The position numbers and the translations under genes were made by a program. The notes under the pieces were generated by a model. The model had not been told where the DNA came from and made no database searches. It worked only from the letters and a program-made list of their open reading frames with translations. Positions 28,679-37,756 of a stretch of DNA of 64,000 bases are shown piece after piece. The DNA comes from Candidatus Zixiibacteriota bacterium (GTDB taxonomy: Bacteria; Zixibacteria; MSB-5A5; GN15; JAAZOE01): NCBI GenBank assembly GCA_036480375.1, contig JAZGGI010000020.1:1-64000 (forward strand), in the 5' to 3' direction. Position 1 is the stretch's first letter. Each line of letters opens with the position of its first letter.

Positions 28679-29164
28679 ATGCTTGAATTCCGAAACTTGT
28701 ATGAATCTTATGCTAACGACATCTATCGCTTCGCCTTATGGTTATCCGGCGACCGTTCGGAGGCAGAGGATATCACTTCTGATACGTTTGTGCGGGCGTG
28801 GGTACGGCGGAGTCAAATCCGGACCGAAACCCTCAAGGCATACCTCTTTGCGATTGCCAGAAATATCTATCTGGAACATCAGAGAAAGAGAAAGCTCCAG
28901 GTAGATCTTAAAGATGATTATCCGGATCCCGCCCCCGGACCAGACAGACTTGTCGAGTCCAAACAAGCCTTGCGGAGAGTTTGGAATGTGTTGAAAACTG
29001 TATCGGAGGTCGATCGTGCTGCTTTTATTCTCCGCGTTCAGCATGAATTGTCGTACGACGAAATCGCGCGTGTCTTGGGTCTGTCTCTTGCAAATACCAA
29101 GGTGAAGATACACCGAGTCCGCAAGAAGCTGATCGCAACTTTTATTGAAGAGGAGGTCTATTAA
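28679..29164 (+). CDS. ECF-subfamily RNA polymerase sigma factor
   Basis: A 161-residue sigma-70-family factor of the ECF group. Region 2 (LYESYANDIYRFALWLSGDRSEAEDITSDTFVRAW) binds polymerase and the -10 box; region 4 (VDRAAFILRVQHELSYDEIARVLGLSLANTKVKIHRVRKKL) is the -35 binding helix-turn-helix. The start ATG follows a GAGGAG site. The next gene, two bases on, looks like its anti-sigma factor. The start-site candidate promoter is listed separately. Confidence 0.93.
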   Translation: MLEFRNLYESYANDIYRFALWLSGDRSEAEDITSDTFVRAWVRRSQIRTETLKAYLFAIARNIYLEHQRKRKLQVDLKDDYPDPAPGPDRLVESKQALRRVWNVLKTVSEVDRAAFILRVQHELSYDEIARVLGLSLANTKVKIHRVRKKLIATFIEEEVY

Positions 29165-29166
29165 TC

Positions 29167-29721
29167 ATGGAAATATCACGAAATGTAATTCTGGATTTAC
29201 TGCCACTGTATTTTGCCAACGAGCTGAGCGAAGAGTCTCGCAAGCTTGTTGAGAAGTATCTCGAAGCTGACCCGCAACTTGCAAAACTGGTAAAACAATC
29301 TGCCGCGTCGGCATTGTCGCAAAAAACGCCAGTTCCGCTCACTCAGAATGACGAGTTAATCGCCTACAGGAGAGCAAAACAAGGAATCATGTGGCGCACT
29401 ATCGTCATAGCGATTGTCATCGCCGCATTCCTGGCGCTGATTCTAATGATGTTCTTTTCTTCTTCCTCATCATCGTTTTTATCGAGTTCCACGCCAAAGA
29501 ACGTCGCATCTTCAACCGCATCACCAGCCGACACATTTGAGGAATTGAGACATTGCTGTGCGATTGACCGGAGCCTGTGTGAAACTGCCGATTCGCGCAC
29601 CGTGGAGCACGAGCCGAACGCGCTCAATGTTTGCATGCAAATTATCCGCCAAGAGGATGGATACATTTCAAACAATTGCATGACGAGGAACACTCTTACC
29701 GAAGGAATGAAAAACGTCTAA
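29167..29721 (+). CDS. Membrane anti-sigma factor-like protein
   Basis: A 184-residue protein. Residues 1-55 (RNVILDLLPLYFANELSEESRKLVEKYLEADPQLAKLV) match the anti-sigma domain, but without the HxxxCxxC zinc ligands usually present, so it would be a zinc-less variant. A membrane helix follows (about 76-96), then a Ser-rich linker and a short extracytoplasmic part with several Cys (HCCAIDRSLC...). It should hold the ECF sigma factor inactive until an envelope signal. The Cys-rich tail is not typical and might be frameshifted or chimeric. Confidence 0.75.
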   Translation: MEISRNVILDLLPLYFANELSEESRKLVEKYLEADPQLAKLVKQSAASALSQKTPVPLTQNDELIAYRRAKQGIMWRTIVIAIVIAAFLALILMMFFSSSSSSFLSSSTPKNVASSTASPADTFEELRHCCAIDRSLCETADSRTVEHEPNALNVCMQIIRQEDGYISNNCMTRNTLTEGMKNV

Positions 29722-29746
29722 TCCAATAACAATGGAGAAAGAGACA

Positions 29747-29970
29747 ATGATTAGAAATATGTTTTCAGTATTAAGGCTTATTGTAGCCACATTATCGACA
29801 GTGTATGTATTTGCTGCCACATCAACAGCCGGGGACCTGTCTGCTAATGATTTAACCAAGGCGATAGATGGATATTTCAGTGAGAAGATCCCGGCGCAAG
29901 GACCCGGCGTAGTTCTTTGGCGATGGCCAAATCCCGGACGATATGTCCCAGCCCTAACGACCCACTTATG
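29747..29970 (+). pseudogene. Serine beta-lactamase-family N-terminus, truncated
   Basis: An ATG at 29747 (Shine-Dalgarno GGAGAAAGAG) opens a signal peptide, then AIDGYFSEKIPAQGPGVVL, the usual start of class C-type/serine hydrolase proteins. At about 29905-29920 the frame turns into unrelated sequence and stops at 29971; the catalytic SxxK region is missing. It meets a glycosyltransferase N-terminus running the other way at this point. Confidence 0.75.
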
Positions 29971-29992
29971 AAAAGTATCTTTTCACCGGCAT
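29905..29992 (-). pseudogene. Glycosyltransferase N-terminus, truncated and frameshifted
   Basis: On the minus strand an ATG at 29992 with an AAGGAGG site opens MPVK, then the next codons run out of frame; with one added A the text becomes KILFISGSLGLGHIVRDLA, the start of a MurG/UGT-like glycosyltransferase (donor-binding loop GSLGLGH). The frame is lost after AKELRR at about 29905. Thus the gene has both a one-base deletion and loss of the C-terminal ~300 residues. It is a relic, not expressed as a full protein. Confidence 0.7.
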
Positions 29993-30168
29993 AATAGACC
30001 CTCCTTTTATGTGCGCTTTGACCTATTTTGCGAAAACCTAATGCTGCAAGCTGAATTTCTGATAGAAAGGTTTCAAAAACACGGTATGTCCCTTTCATAA
30101 TTTTGAAAATACAAAAATCGCCTCGAATGGTCAAGAGTTGCTCTCGATGACCATTCGATGCCAATATG

Positions 30169-30495
30169 CTACATTACATCGTAATCAAGTTCAACATTGG
30201 AAAGCAATAAGAGAAGGAATCCACCTAAAATTACTGTCGTAGCTGTAACTTTCACGATTTTGTTGGCCGCTGTGGGTTGAGGCCTAACATTAATGAATCG
30301 CATATCATCTAATTGAATTTCAACGGGTCTCTGCTTATCTGAGATTCCCTTAATCACATGCTTTTCTGATAAGTATCTGCCGCTATTTCTTTCAAATTTT
30401 ATGGTCTCTCCATCCTGAACACATAGCCCATTAACTGTTTTCCAGGGTTGCTTTTTCGCATTCTCCTTAAAAGTTTTCACATCCACAATGACCAC
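30169..30495 (-). CDS. Small C-terminal-anchored protein of unknown function
   Basis: About 108 residues from a GTG at 30495 (start uncertain; the frame runs to 30534 through what looks like repeat sequence). The middle is a small beta-rich domain (WKTVNGLCVQDGETIKFER, KHVIKGIS, PVEIQLDDMRFINVRPQ), then a membrane helix (VTATTVILGGFLLLLLSNVEL) at the C-terminus. No ribosome site is clear, so the N-terminus may be lost. The family is not recognised. Confidence 0.4.
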   Translation of the reverse strand: MVIVDVKTFKENAKKQPWKTVNGLCVQDGETIKFERNSGRYLSEKHVIKGISDKQRPVEIQLDDMRFINVRPQPTAANKIVKVTATTVILGGFLLLLLSNVELDYDVM

Positions 30496-30534
30496 CTGCC
30501 GTAGGTCGGCGTTCCGAGCGATAGCGAGAAACAC

Positions 30535-30737
30535 GACATAAAATTTGCATATTCATACTTAACCCGGTGATTGCTTATTTGCAATATGTTCCATATTACA
30601 TATGCGGATGATTTCGGAAAATGCATAAAATGTATGAGATAATTGCAAACGATAGATGCGGGAATCCCACCCGAAAAAGCGCTTCGCTTATTTTTCGGAC
30701 GGGCCACCCGCGCAACAAAAGACGTTGCGCGCTCGGC
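30535..30737. repeat. Hairpin-rich gap downstream of the ankyrin/PD40 gene
   Basis: It contains a CCGAAAAA...TTTTTCGG stem with an inner GCG/CGC stem (about 30671-30698) and GCGCAAC/GTTGCGC (about 30710-30729). The next unit upstream (30494 area) has a GTAGGTCGG..TTCCGAG repeat with the same GTAGG start as the elements near the TIR gene. No gene seen. Confidence 0.5.
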
Positions 30738-32502
30738 TCAGGGTCGGTGTTCTTCAATTATTCCTGCGTCAATCCAGTAGAATCTGAAGTCCCTGCTAAT
30801 AAACATGTACCTTCCATCAGGTGAGATTTGGCCATATTCCACTCTTTCGCCCTGATGCAGTCTATCACCCAGATACACTGGCTCTGTCCAGCGGCCGTCT
30901 GGCTCATGGAAACTAACAAAAAGTTCAAAATGGAATCTATCCCTTTGCCTATCCGAACTCAGGATAATATGCTTCATCGATTTACACGTATCGACGAAAT
31001 CAGTATCAAAGAAGTCGCCTACGGTTCCAATCTCCTCGTACTTTCCATCAATAAGTCCATATTGAACAAAACCGCGATTGCCTTTCCGGATATATATTGT
31101 GCCATCATCGGCGAAATGATAATACGATTCCATGGATCCATCGGCATTGAGTGGAGAGCTAAGGTGAATTGGCTCGGACCAGCCTTCGCCGCTCCTTTCC
31201 ACCATCCACAAATCAAGATCCTCAGCCAAATCGGTGGTATCGTCGCGGGGTTTCATGGAATTGTATATGAGGTTTGTTGCCATTCGAGCAAAATAAAGGT
31301 CCACCCGAAGGATAATCCGCGAAGGATGCCACTTGAGGCGCCTGCCATAATCCATTTTCTTCTTTCATGAACCAAACTCGGGACGCATTGTTGACGCCCC
31401 TCATAAACATAGCCTGCCAGTATAGTTCCTTTCCGTCAGGCGAAAACACCGGCGGGCTGTGAGGTCTGTAAATATCCTGAAATAATTCCGGAACAAAAGG
31501 CTCGGGTTCATCACCAGGCGTTTTCGCACCCAGATACTTTCCCCTATATTCCGTAAAATTACGCGGGCCGTCTTCAGCTCCCTTTTCCAGCAATAAATCC
31601 ACTATAGCATGATTTCTTGCCGCCCGGGCAAAATGGAGCGGGGTGCCGCCGTCGGTGCTTCGGATATTAAGTTCGGCTTCCTTGTCAATCAGAAATGCAG
31701 CAATGTCTGAAAAACCCACAACGGCAGCAATGTGTAATGGTGTCAGATTTCCGAGTTTAACAGTATTTACGTCAATTCCATTGTTAATAAAATACTCCAC
31801 GAGCTCCGGCTTATTGAAGAAAACCGCAAAATGCAGATACGATTCGCCGAGTGGAGTGGTTTGTTGAATATTGGCTCCGTTGACAACAAGCATTTCTATC
31901 ATAGCCAAATCACCGTTTCTGATAGCCCAGGTGATGGGCGCAAACGGTTTGCTCGATATAACGTCAACATCTACTCCCGATTGAACCAACAGTTCGGCGA
32001 TTTCAACCCGTCTGGACATCTGAGCTTTAAAAAACGCGGGGCGACCAATATTGTCCTTGAGGTAAATGTCGGCGCCAAGTACTAACAGTCGTTCCACCAC
32101 CTCCCGCTGTCTATACGCAGCAGCAAACATCAGTGGCGTCATGCCATTGTTATCCCGCCCATTTATGTCTACCCCGTGAGCGAGCAGCAAATTTACAACA
32201 TCAATATAACCGGCGATAGCTGCGTTGTGTATCGGCTGGCTATTTTCATTATCGCCAATCGTGGCATCGGCGCCCTTTTCCAGAAGTAACTTGACTATTT
32301 CTATTTGGCCTTTGTAAGATGCTCTATTTAGAGGTGTCAGTGCCTCATCGTCTTTTGAATTCAAAAGATCCGGGTTCTGCTGCAAAATATCCCTGACTTG
32401 ATCGATATAGCCGGAGTCAATCGCGGTCGTGATATCGGTTGCACTTATCGTAGTTGAGATGAATAGACTTAATACAACTATAATAACTAATCTGGCACGC
32501 AT
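30738..32502 (-). pseudogene. Exported ankyrin-repeat / PD40 protein split by a frameshift
   Basis: Signal peptide, then about nine ankyrin repeats (GxTPLHxAAxxGHxxIVxLLLxxGADVN type), then TolB/PD40 beta-propeller motifs (PVFSPDGKELYW, SSPDGRYMFIS). The N-terminal frame (start 32502) reads GGPLFCSNGNK and then runs out; the second frame picks up as LIYNSMKPRDDTTD and carries on to 30738. Removing one C of the CC at 31271-31272 restores a single ~587-residue protein. The domain order is common in exported proteins of this kind. Either a real frameshift or a sequencing error. Confidence 0.8.
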
Positions 32503-32591
32503 ATTTTCTCCATGGCCTTTGAATAAATTGATTTTAAATGCATCAATAGGTTAATATACATTCATAGACGAATCTATCTCCGCATTTCGAG

Positions 32592-32939
32592 TTATCCCCA
32601 GAAACAGCACATTGCATCCTCATCTACCAAATCAAGAAATTCCTCAATGCTACTGACTTCTGGTTTGGGAGAATAGCCGTGCCACTTCAAATCAGCCCTC
32701 TGCCAATAAACCTTCCACACATTCTGTTTTCGCACATATGTTGTTTTGGCGACAGGAGATTCCATTTTCTCTTCGGGATTATTCCAAACAGGTCGAATTT
32801 CGATTATTTCGATACTCTGACCCTTGATCCTGAACCCGATGTCCAGTTGATCCCGAATGTTCTCAGGCGGTCTGCGTTTCTCAAGAAACGCACCCGCTGC
32901 TATCTCGTATTCTTTTTTTTCAGGTTCGCTAAAGGCCAT
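32592..32939 (-). CDS. DUF3024 family protein
   Basis: A 115-residue cytoplasmic protein of the DUF3024 type: the family core IEIRPVWNNPEE..., AKTTYVRKQNVWKVYWQRADLKWHGYSP is intact. Function of the family is unknown. The gene stands alone upstream of the ankyrin/PD40 gene, on the same strand with no overlap. Confidence 0.85.
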   Translation of the reverse strand: MAFSEPEKKEYEIAAGAFLEKRRPPENIRDQLDIGFRIKGQSIEIIEIRPVWNNPEEKMESPVAKTTYVRKQNVWKVYWQRADLKWHGYSPKPEVSSIEEFLDLVDEDAMCCFWG

Positions 32940-33369
32940 AGGATTTCCTCACCTACAAGAGTAAAATTTTTTATTTATAAGTCAACCCGGGAATGACAGA
33001 TTTGTGAGGCAGGTAAGGCAATAAAAAAGGCAGGAGTTTTGATCTACGGTTCTACCGATAACTCGAGAGTTATCGCTACAAATCAAGTAAACGCCGCGAA
33101 ATATAGTTCTCTGAAATCAGAAAACACTCACTGTATTTCAGCCAATATCATCTCCCTCCACCTCTTGTAAATTATCTCCTTTTTGCGTATTATTACGTGC
33201 TGTAAATAAAACTGATTTGGCGCTTAAAAACTGTGTCGAGTTTTTCGCATCGACCCTTTCGGGTCTGCGCTTGGAACCCGACCCACAAACTCGAGTTGTT
33301 GCAATGTCGAAACCGCAGGGGTTTCGACCTGCAAGAGGGCGGCGAATCGGAACTTTAGAAAGGTTTATT
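32940..33369. repeat. 430-bp gap made of palindromic repeats
   Basis: Contains CGATAACTC-GA-GAGTTATCG (33056-33075), GACCC-TTTC-GGGTC (about 33252-33265), AACTCGAGTT (33288-33297) and GTCGAAACC-GCAGG-GGTTTCGAC (33306-33328). No reliable gene lies here; the open frame from 33217 joins to the small gene at 33370 but consists of this repeat sequence, so the later start is used. Confidence 0.7.
33056..33075. repeat. Dispersed palindrome, copy 1
   Basis: CGATAACTC and GAGTTATCG are 9-bp perfect arms with a 2-bp centre, followed by (C)TACAAAT. A second copy with CGACAACTC / GAGTTGTCG and the same spacing is at 48277-48296. Confidence 0.8.
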
Positions 33370-33594
33370 ATGACGGATAAAAAACCCCCGGCGTTAAAAC
33401 TTGTCGTCAATGGGCAAGTGCGGGAAATTACATTTGAGGAATTAACCCTCTCAAATAACCTCGCCCAGGAAGCACTCGTCCGGCTCATGGTGGACAAAAA
33501 AATGATCGACCCCAAAGAACTCATGGAATATCTTAACAAGGTCAAAGAAGAACGCTACAAAATAGAACCGCCTCCGGAGCAAAGCGAAAACTAA
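33370..33594 (+). CDS. Small conserved hypothetical protein
   Basis: A 74-residue protein starting MTDKKPPALKL, with a likely site AGAAAGG just upstream. It looks like two short strands and two helices (VREITFEELTLSNNLAQEALVRLMVDKKMIDPKELMEYLNKVKEER). No family recognised. It is followed after 7 bp by a membrane protein gene, so it may be the first gene of the cluster to 35718. Confidence 0.6.
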   Translation: MTDKKPPALKLVVNGQVREITFEELTLSNNLAQEALVRLMVDKKMIDPKELMEYLNKVKEERYKIEPPPEQSEN

Positions 33595-33601
33595 TTGCCG
33601 T

Positions 33602-34081
33602 ATGGAAGCCAAAAACAAAAATATCCAGAACGACGATTTGGTAAATTCGACCGGCTCGAAACCGGCCCCCCTTTACGAATATCTCTGCCACCCCATCAAA
33701 CGCAATCGAACCGTATCGACTCTCGTTATTCTGGTAATGTTTATCTGTCTTGTCCTGACTTATTTTGTTACCTACTCGGCTTTCATGACATTTTTGGGAG
33801 CGGTCATACTTTTTGGAGCGTTATCGGGGTTCTTTTTCCCGACCCGCTATTTCTTTTATGAAGATCATTTCATCGTCAAAACCAAGACCCAGGCTCTGCG
33901 CAAGGAATGGTCGCAGTACCGCTCGTATTATCCGGATAAAAACGGGGTCTTGCTTTCGCCTTTCGCGCGGCCGACACGGCTGGAAAATTTCCGCGGTATC
34001 TATATAAAATTTGAGAAGAACAAAGACGAGGTCATGAAAATCGTAAAATCCAAAATTGATTTTGAGAAAGATGACGCATGA
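33602..34081 (+). CDS. Membrane protein of unknown function
   Basis: A 159-residue protein with two membrane helices (about residues 40-57 and 60-80), then a C-terminal beta-rich part (RYFFYEDHFIVKTKTQALRKEWSQYRSYYPDKNGVLLSPFARPTRLENFRGIYIKFE) that looks like a PH-like domain of the bacterial type. It overlaps the next gene by 4 bp. Confidence 0.65.
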   Translation: MEAKNKNIQNDDLVNSTGSKPAPLYEYLCHPIKRNRTVSTLVILVMFICLVLTYFVTYSAFMTFLGAVILFGALSGFFFPTRYFFYEDHFIVKTKTQALRKEWSQYRSYYPDKNGVLLSPFARPTRLENFRGIYIKFEKNKDEVMKIVKSKIDFEKDDA

Positions 34082-34569
34082 GTATCTTTAAGCAGATGTT
34101 TTCTTCTTCGGGAAGTGATCCGACTAAAGACCCGACTAATATTCCCCCTGAAGAAGACGCCGTATTGGAGAAAGTCGCCCAGAAAGTTATCCAATGGCGG
34201 ATGGCGGTTCCGGCGATCATGTTTCTCGAATCGGTCAAACCGCTCAATTATATCGGGGCGCAGGCGATGGTCTTTTTTCAGCCGATCGTGCAATCGGTTT
34301 TCACTATCAAGGATTATGATGATCTCCGCCAGGCATTGGAACGTCGGGAAAATATCGAAAACCTGCTCCAGAAAATTGAACGGCTCGACACCGTCTCGTA
34401 TCGTACAGAGAAACTGATTAAGAAAAAATATAAAGAGCAAAAGAAAAACTGGAAATGGTATCAGCGCTGGCTGGGGATCGCCCAGCCCCGGATCGAAATC
34501 GACCCGGCCGAACTCGAAGCGCTGGAAAAAGAAGAGAAAAAAGATAAAAAAGACAACGGCAAGCAGTAA
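34078..34569 (+). CDS. Membrane-associated hypothetical protein
   Basis: A 163-residue protein. A central stretch (WRMAVPAIMFLESVKPLNYIGAQAMVFFQPIV) is probably membrane-embedded, the C-terminal half is highly charged and helical (KLIKKKYKEQKKNWKWYQRW, EKEEKKDKKDN). The family is unknown. It overlaps the previous gene (ATGA) and is followed 3 bp later by the permease, so all four form one operon. Confidence 0.6.
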   Translation: MSIFKQMFSSSGSDPTKDPTNIPPEEDAVLEKVAQKVIQWRMAVPAIMFLESVKPLNYIGAQAMVFFQPIVQSVFTIKDYDDLRQALERRENIENLLQKIERLDTVSYRTEKLIKKKYKEQKKNWKWYQRWLGIAQPRIEIDPAELEALEKEEKKDKKDNGKQ

Positions 34570-34611
34570 TTATTGTCCGGCCCGGCCTCTGCCGTTTCAA
34601 AGGCGGCTTTC

Positions 34612-35718
34612 ATGAAAAAAGAACATCTGTTGATGACGATTTTCCTCGGCATTGTGGCCGTGTCATTCTATCTTTTTTACCGTCTTTTGGCTCCGTTTCT
34701 TGTCCCCTTATGCTGGGCAGCGATATTCGCGATCATTTTTTATCCCCTATACCAGAAAATTGAAAAATATATAAATTCGCCTAACCTGCGTTCGCTTTTA
34801 CTTACTCTTTTGATAGTGCTGTTGATTATCGGTCCGGCGGTATATATCGGAACAGCTTTGGTTCAGGAAGCGATCACGACTTTTGATCATTTTCGGGCGT
34901 GGGTTGACGAAGGCAATCTTGATAAATTGATTGATATAAAAAACTCGCCGATGTATTTGGTGGTTCAGGATAAACTGGAACCTTATGTTGATATTTCGCA
35001 GCTCGATCTTAGAGTGATTATCGAAAAATCATTGCAGGCCGTCTCGCGAGTAGCCCTGACGCAAACGACTAAAATTCTAACCAACGCCGGGATAGTTATC
35101 TTCCATTTCTTCCTGATGGTCTTTTTCATGTTTTATTTTTTCCGTGACGGCTCCGGCCTTCTTAAACAGATAAAATCAATCATTCCCATTTCGCCCGATA
35201 AAACCGAAAGTACTTTCAACCATCTTCGCAAAGTTATTGAAGGAACTATGTACGGCGGGGTGGTAGTGGCATTGATTCAGGGTTTTTTGGGCGGGCTACT
35301 GTTTTTAATAATGGGTCTGCCATCTCCTGTCTTCTGGGGCGCCTTCATGGCTTTTCTGGCCTTTGTACCTGTCGTCGGCCCGTTTTTGGTATATATTCCG
35401 GCCGGGATTATTTTGATTTTTTCGGGATCGATCGTCAAAGGGATACTGCTTTTGATTCTGGGAACGGTCATTGTCAGTCAAATCGATAATTTCCTGCGGC
35501 CGCTTTTGGTCTCCGGCAAAACTGGAATGCACACGATGCTGTTATTTATCTCAATCATGGGCGGCATCGGTATGTTCGGGTTATTGGGTGTTGTCCTCGG
35601 CCCCTTTATCGCCGCAGTTTTCGTCACCATGTTCGATGTTTTCAGGCTAAAATTGACGGAGGATGAAAAAATAGAAACCAAAGATCATAATTTTGCTACT
35701 GACAGAGAGTGTAAATAG
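34612..35718 (+). CDS. AI-2E family transporter-type permease
   Basis: A 368-residue inner membrane permease of the AI-2E/TqsA superfamily (PF01594). It has six to eight helices, including RLLAPFLVPLCWAAIFAIIFYP, a long cytosolic/periplasmic loop, and the family C-terminal block GLPSPVFWGAFMAFLAFVPVVGPFLVYIPAGIILI plus GMHTMLLFISIMGGIGMFGLLGVVLGPFIAAVF. Members export autoinducer-2 or other small molecules, or act as Na+/H+ antiporters. Start MKKEHLL is used (upstream site AAAGGCGG); the frame also reads from a TTG at 34573. Confidence 0.88.
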   Translation: MKKEHLLMTIFLGIVAVSFYLFYRLLAPFLVPLCWAAIFAIIFYPLYQKIEKYINSPNLRSLLLTLLIVLLIIGPAVYIGTALVQEAITTFDHFRAWVDEGNLDKLIDIKNSPMYLVVQDKLEPYVDISQLDLRVIIEKSLQAVSRVALTQTTKILTNAGIVIFHFFLMVFFMFYFFRDGSGLLKQIKSIIPISPDKTESTFNHLRKVIEGTMYGGVVVALIQGFLGGLLFLIMGLPSPVFWGAFMAFLAFVPVVGPFLVYIPAGIILIFSGSIVKGILLLILGTVIVSQIDNFLRPLLVSGKTGMHTMLLFISIMGGIGMFGLLGVVLGPFIAAVFVTMFDVFRLKLTEDEKIETKDHNFATDRECK

Positions 35719-35893
35719 CGACAAAAAGTGCAGTATTTTAGATGAAAATACGAAATTGCCGAGTTTATTAAGCATAAGCTTCAGTAGGGAGATTTTGAGG
35801 TCATAAAAAATCATTGACGATATTCAATAAATTGTGCATTTTAGTATAATGTTAGGCGAAATTTAATTATTTATCGAAATATCTGTAGAAAAA

Positions 35894-36304
35894 ATGAATA
35901 AATTTACCGATGACCAGCGTATAAGACTATGGTTTGATGTATTCGACAAAGTTCATGGCTTAATCAGATTTGGGTTTGTCTCTGTAATCATAGTTGTTTT
36001 TTTAATTTGTACTTATTTGACCATAGACTCAATGACTGGAGGTGTTCTTAAAGCTGACATAAACATTAAGGCTGATGCTGATGTTAATGTTTTTTTTCAT
36101 GTATTATCGAAAATAGGCATTGAAAAAATTATTTATTGGGTTTTGCTCCTTTTAGCTGGTTCTTACGGCGTGCTACAGCAACGACTTAGATATAGGAAAA
36201 CTAAATATTTACAGGGTAGAATCAAAGATTTGGAAATACAAATAGATCCAAATAGAACATCCAGCGGTTTAACCGAAACTGGTCAAACCCCGAAAGAGGA
36301 ATAA
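35894..36304 (+). CDS. Membrane protein of unknown function (pair, first)
   Basis: A 136-residue protein with two predicted helices (about 25-43 and 73-92) and a basic/coiled C-terminus (RLRYRKTKYLQGRIKDLEIQID). The sequence between the two has IKADADVNVFFHVL. It has a richer A+T content than nearby genes and is only one base from the next gene, so both belong to one unit. No family recognised. Confidence 0.55.
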   Translation: MNKFTDDQRIRLWFDVFDKVHGLIRFGFVSVIIVVFLICTYLTIDSMTGGVLKADINIKADADVNVFFHVLSKIGIEKIIYWVLLLLAGSYGVLQQRLRYRKTKYLQGRIKDLEIQIDPNRTSSGLTETGQTPKEE

Positions 36305-36305
36305 A

Positions 36306-36890
36306 ATGGATACTTTCAATGTATACATGAATGCTACTTCAGGGGTTATTGTCATTGGCTGTGCTTTTATATTTATATATTTTTTATGGCGACAATATGT
36401 TATTGATGTGACCCGCCAGCAATTATTTGAATTGCGCGACAAATTATTTGATATTGCCGCAGATGGAAAAATAGATAATAATTCTGAATCGTATCTTGTT
36501 TTAAGAGAAATGTTTAATTCGAGTATCAGATTTACTCATAAAACCAATGTTTTTTTCTTTATCCCTATAATTCTATGGAAAAGAAGTGAACTTAGTAAAG
36601 GTATAATTTATGTGAATGATTTGATAAACAGTATCGATGATCATGATATAAGAAATGATGTTAAACACCTACTAAACAGGATGAGCTTATGCCTATGTCT
36701 GAATTTCATAAAAAGATCACCTATATTTTTGTTACTTTTTCCAATTATTCTACTCTTTATGTTGATCGCCACTCTTGGGTATCAATTTTTTGATAATTTT
36801 TACAGATTGCTTTTAAGTATTGTCTATTCAATAATTTATCCAGATGCCATGTCCAAAAATCCTAGGACTAATTCCGCAAGTATTATATAG
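36306..36890 (+). CDS. Membrane protein of unknown function (pair, second)
   Basis: A 194-residue protein. One helix at the N-terminus (SGVIVIGCAFIFIYFLWRQY), a cytosolic helix-rich middle (QQLFELRDKLFDIAADGKIDNN), and C-terminal helices (IFLLLFPIILLFMLIATLGYQ). AT-rich; ribosome site AGAGGAAT upstream. It may interact with the preceding gene product. Not recognised. Confidence 0.55.
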   Translation: MDTFNVYMNATSGVIVIGCAFIFIYFLWRQYVIDVTRQQLFELRDKLFDIAADGKIDNNSESYLVLREMFNSSIRFTHKTNVFFFIPIILWKRSELSKGIIYVNDLINSIDDHDIRNDVKHLLNRMSLCLCLNFIKRSPIFLLLFPIILLFMLIATLGYQFFDNFYRLLLSIVYSIIYPDAMSKNPRTNSASII

Positions 36891-36892
36891 GT

Positions 36893-37756
36893 TTAGTATT
36901 CGGCTCTTCGCGATACGAACATTGAACTCAGTCTTAAAATCCATATTGTCAGTAAATATATAATCCCCGCCACAACTATTATCACCGCTCCGGCCGGGAG
37001 GTTGGGGCCGTAGCTAAAGCTCAATCCGAGGGTCGTGAAGAACAAACTCAATATAGTAGCGAGAACCATCATCCGTCCCAATGAATTGGTAAACTGTCCG
37101 GCTATCGCGGCCGGTAAAGTTATCAGCGCGATGACCAAAATTATGCCGACAACGGTAACGAGCAATACGACCGTCATCGCCGTCAGGATTAAAAGTAATA
37201 GATAAAAAAGTTCGACATTGACGCCTCGCAACCGGGCGAATTCTTCGTCAAAGCAGATCGCCTGGAGTTGATTATAAAATATGAAAGCCATCGCTATCAC
37301 GAAAATATCCAGGGTCGCAATCAACCACAAGTCGTTCGCCGTAACCAAGAGTATATCCCCGAACAGATAACTCATCAAATCTTCGTTATAACCCGGGGTT
37401 TGCGAAATAAATAAAATGCCGACAGCCATCCCCATCGCCCAGAGAGCGCCAATAACAGTATCTTCTCTTTGTTTGGCCCGGACACTGACCTGACTGATAA
37501 TCAGGGCCGCCAAAATAGCCGCAATAACCGCGCCATGGAGAGGCTCCAGCCAATTCCACCCATGAACTACATTAAAATATTTGGTCGCTCCCATCCCTCC
37601 CAATATGAAATGAGAAATCGCTCCAGCAACATAGCTGATTCGGCGCGTTACGACATAGCTGCCGACAACTCCGCAGGCAATCGACGCCAAAATCCCGGTC
37701 AATAAGGCGTATTGTAAAAATTGATATTCTCCCACCGCCGACCAGAATTCAATCAT
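36893..37756 (-). CDS. znuB: Zinc/manganese ABC transporter permease
   Basis: Membrane subunit of a metal-cation ABC importer (ABC-3 family, seven to eight helices). Signature blocks are ACGVVGSYVVTRRISYVAGAISHFILGGMG near the N-terminus and VGIILVIALITLPAAIAGQFTNSLGRMMVLA near the C-terminus. It overlaps the ATPase gene by 8 bp, and is the last of a four-gene operon. Confidence 0.92.
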   Translation of the reverse strand: MIEFWSAVGEYQFLQYALLTGILASIACGVVGSYVVTRRISYVAGAISHFILGGMGATKYFNVVHGWNWLEPLHGAVIAAILAALIISQVSVRAKQREDTVIGALWAMGMAVGILFISQTPGYNEDLMSYLFGDILLVTANDLWLIATLDIFVIAMAFIFYNQLQAICFDEEFARLRGVNVELFYLLLLILTAMTVVLLVTVVGIILVIALITLPAAIAGQFTNSLGRMMVLATILSLFFTTLGLSFSYGPNLPAGAVIIVVAGIIYLLTIWILRLSSMFVSRRAEY

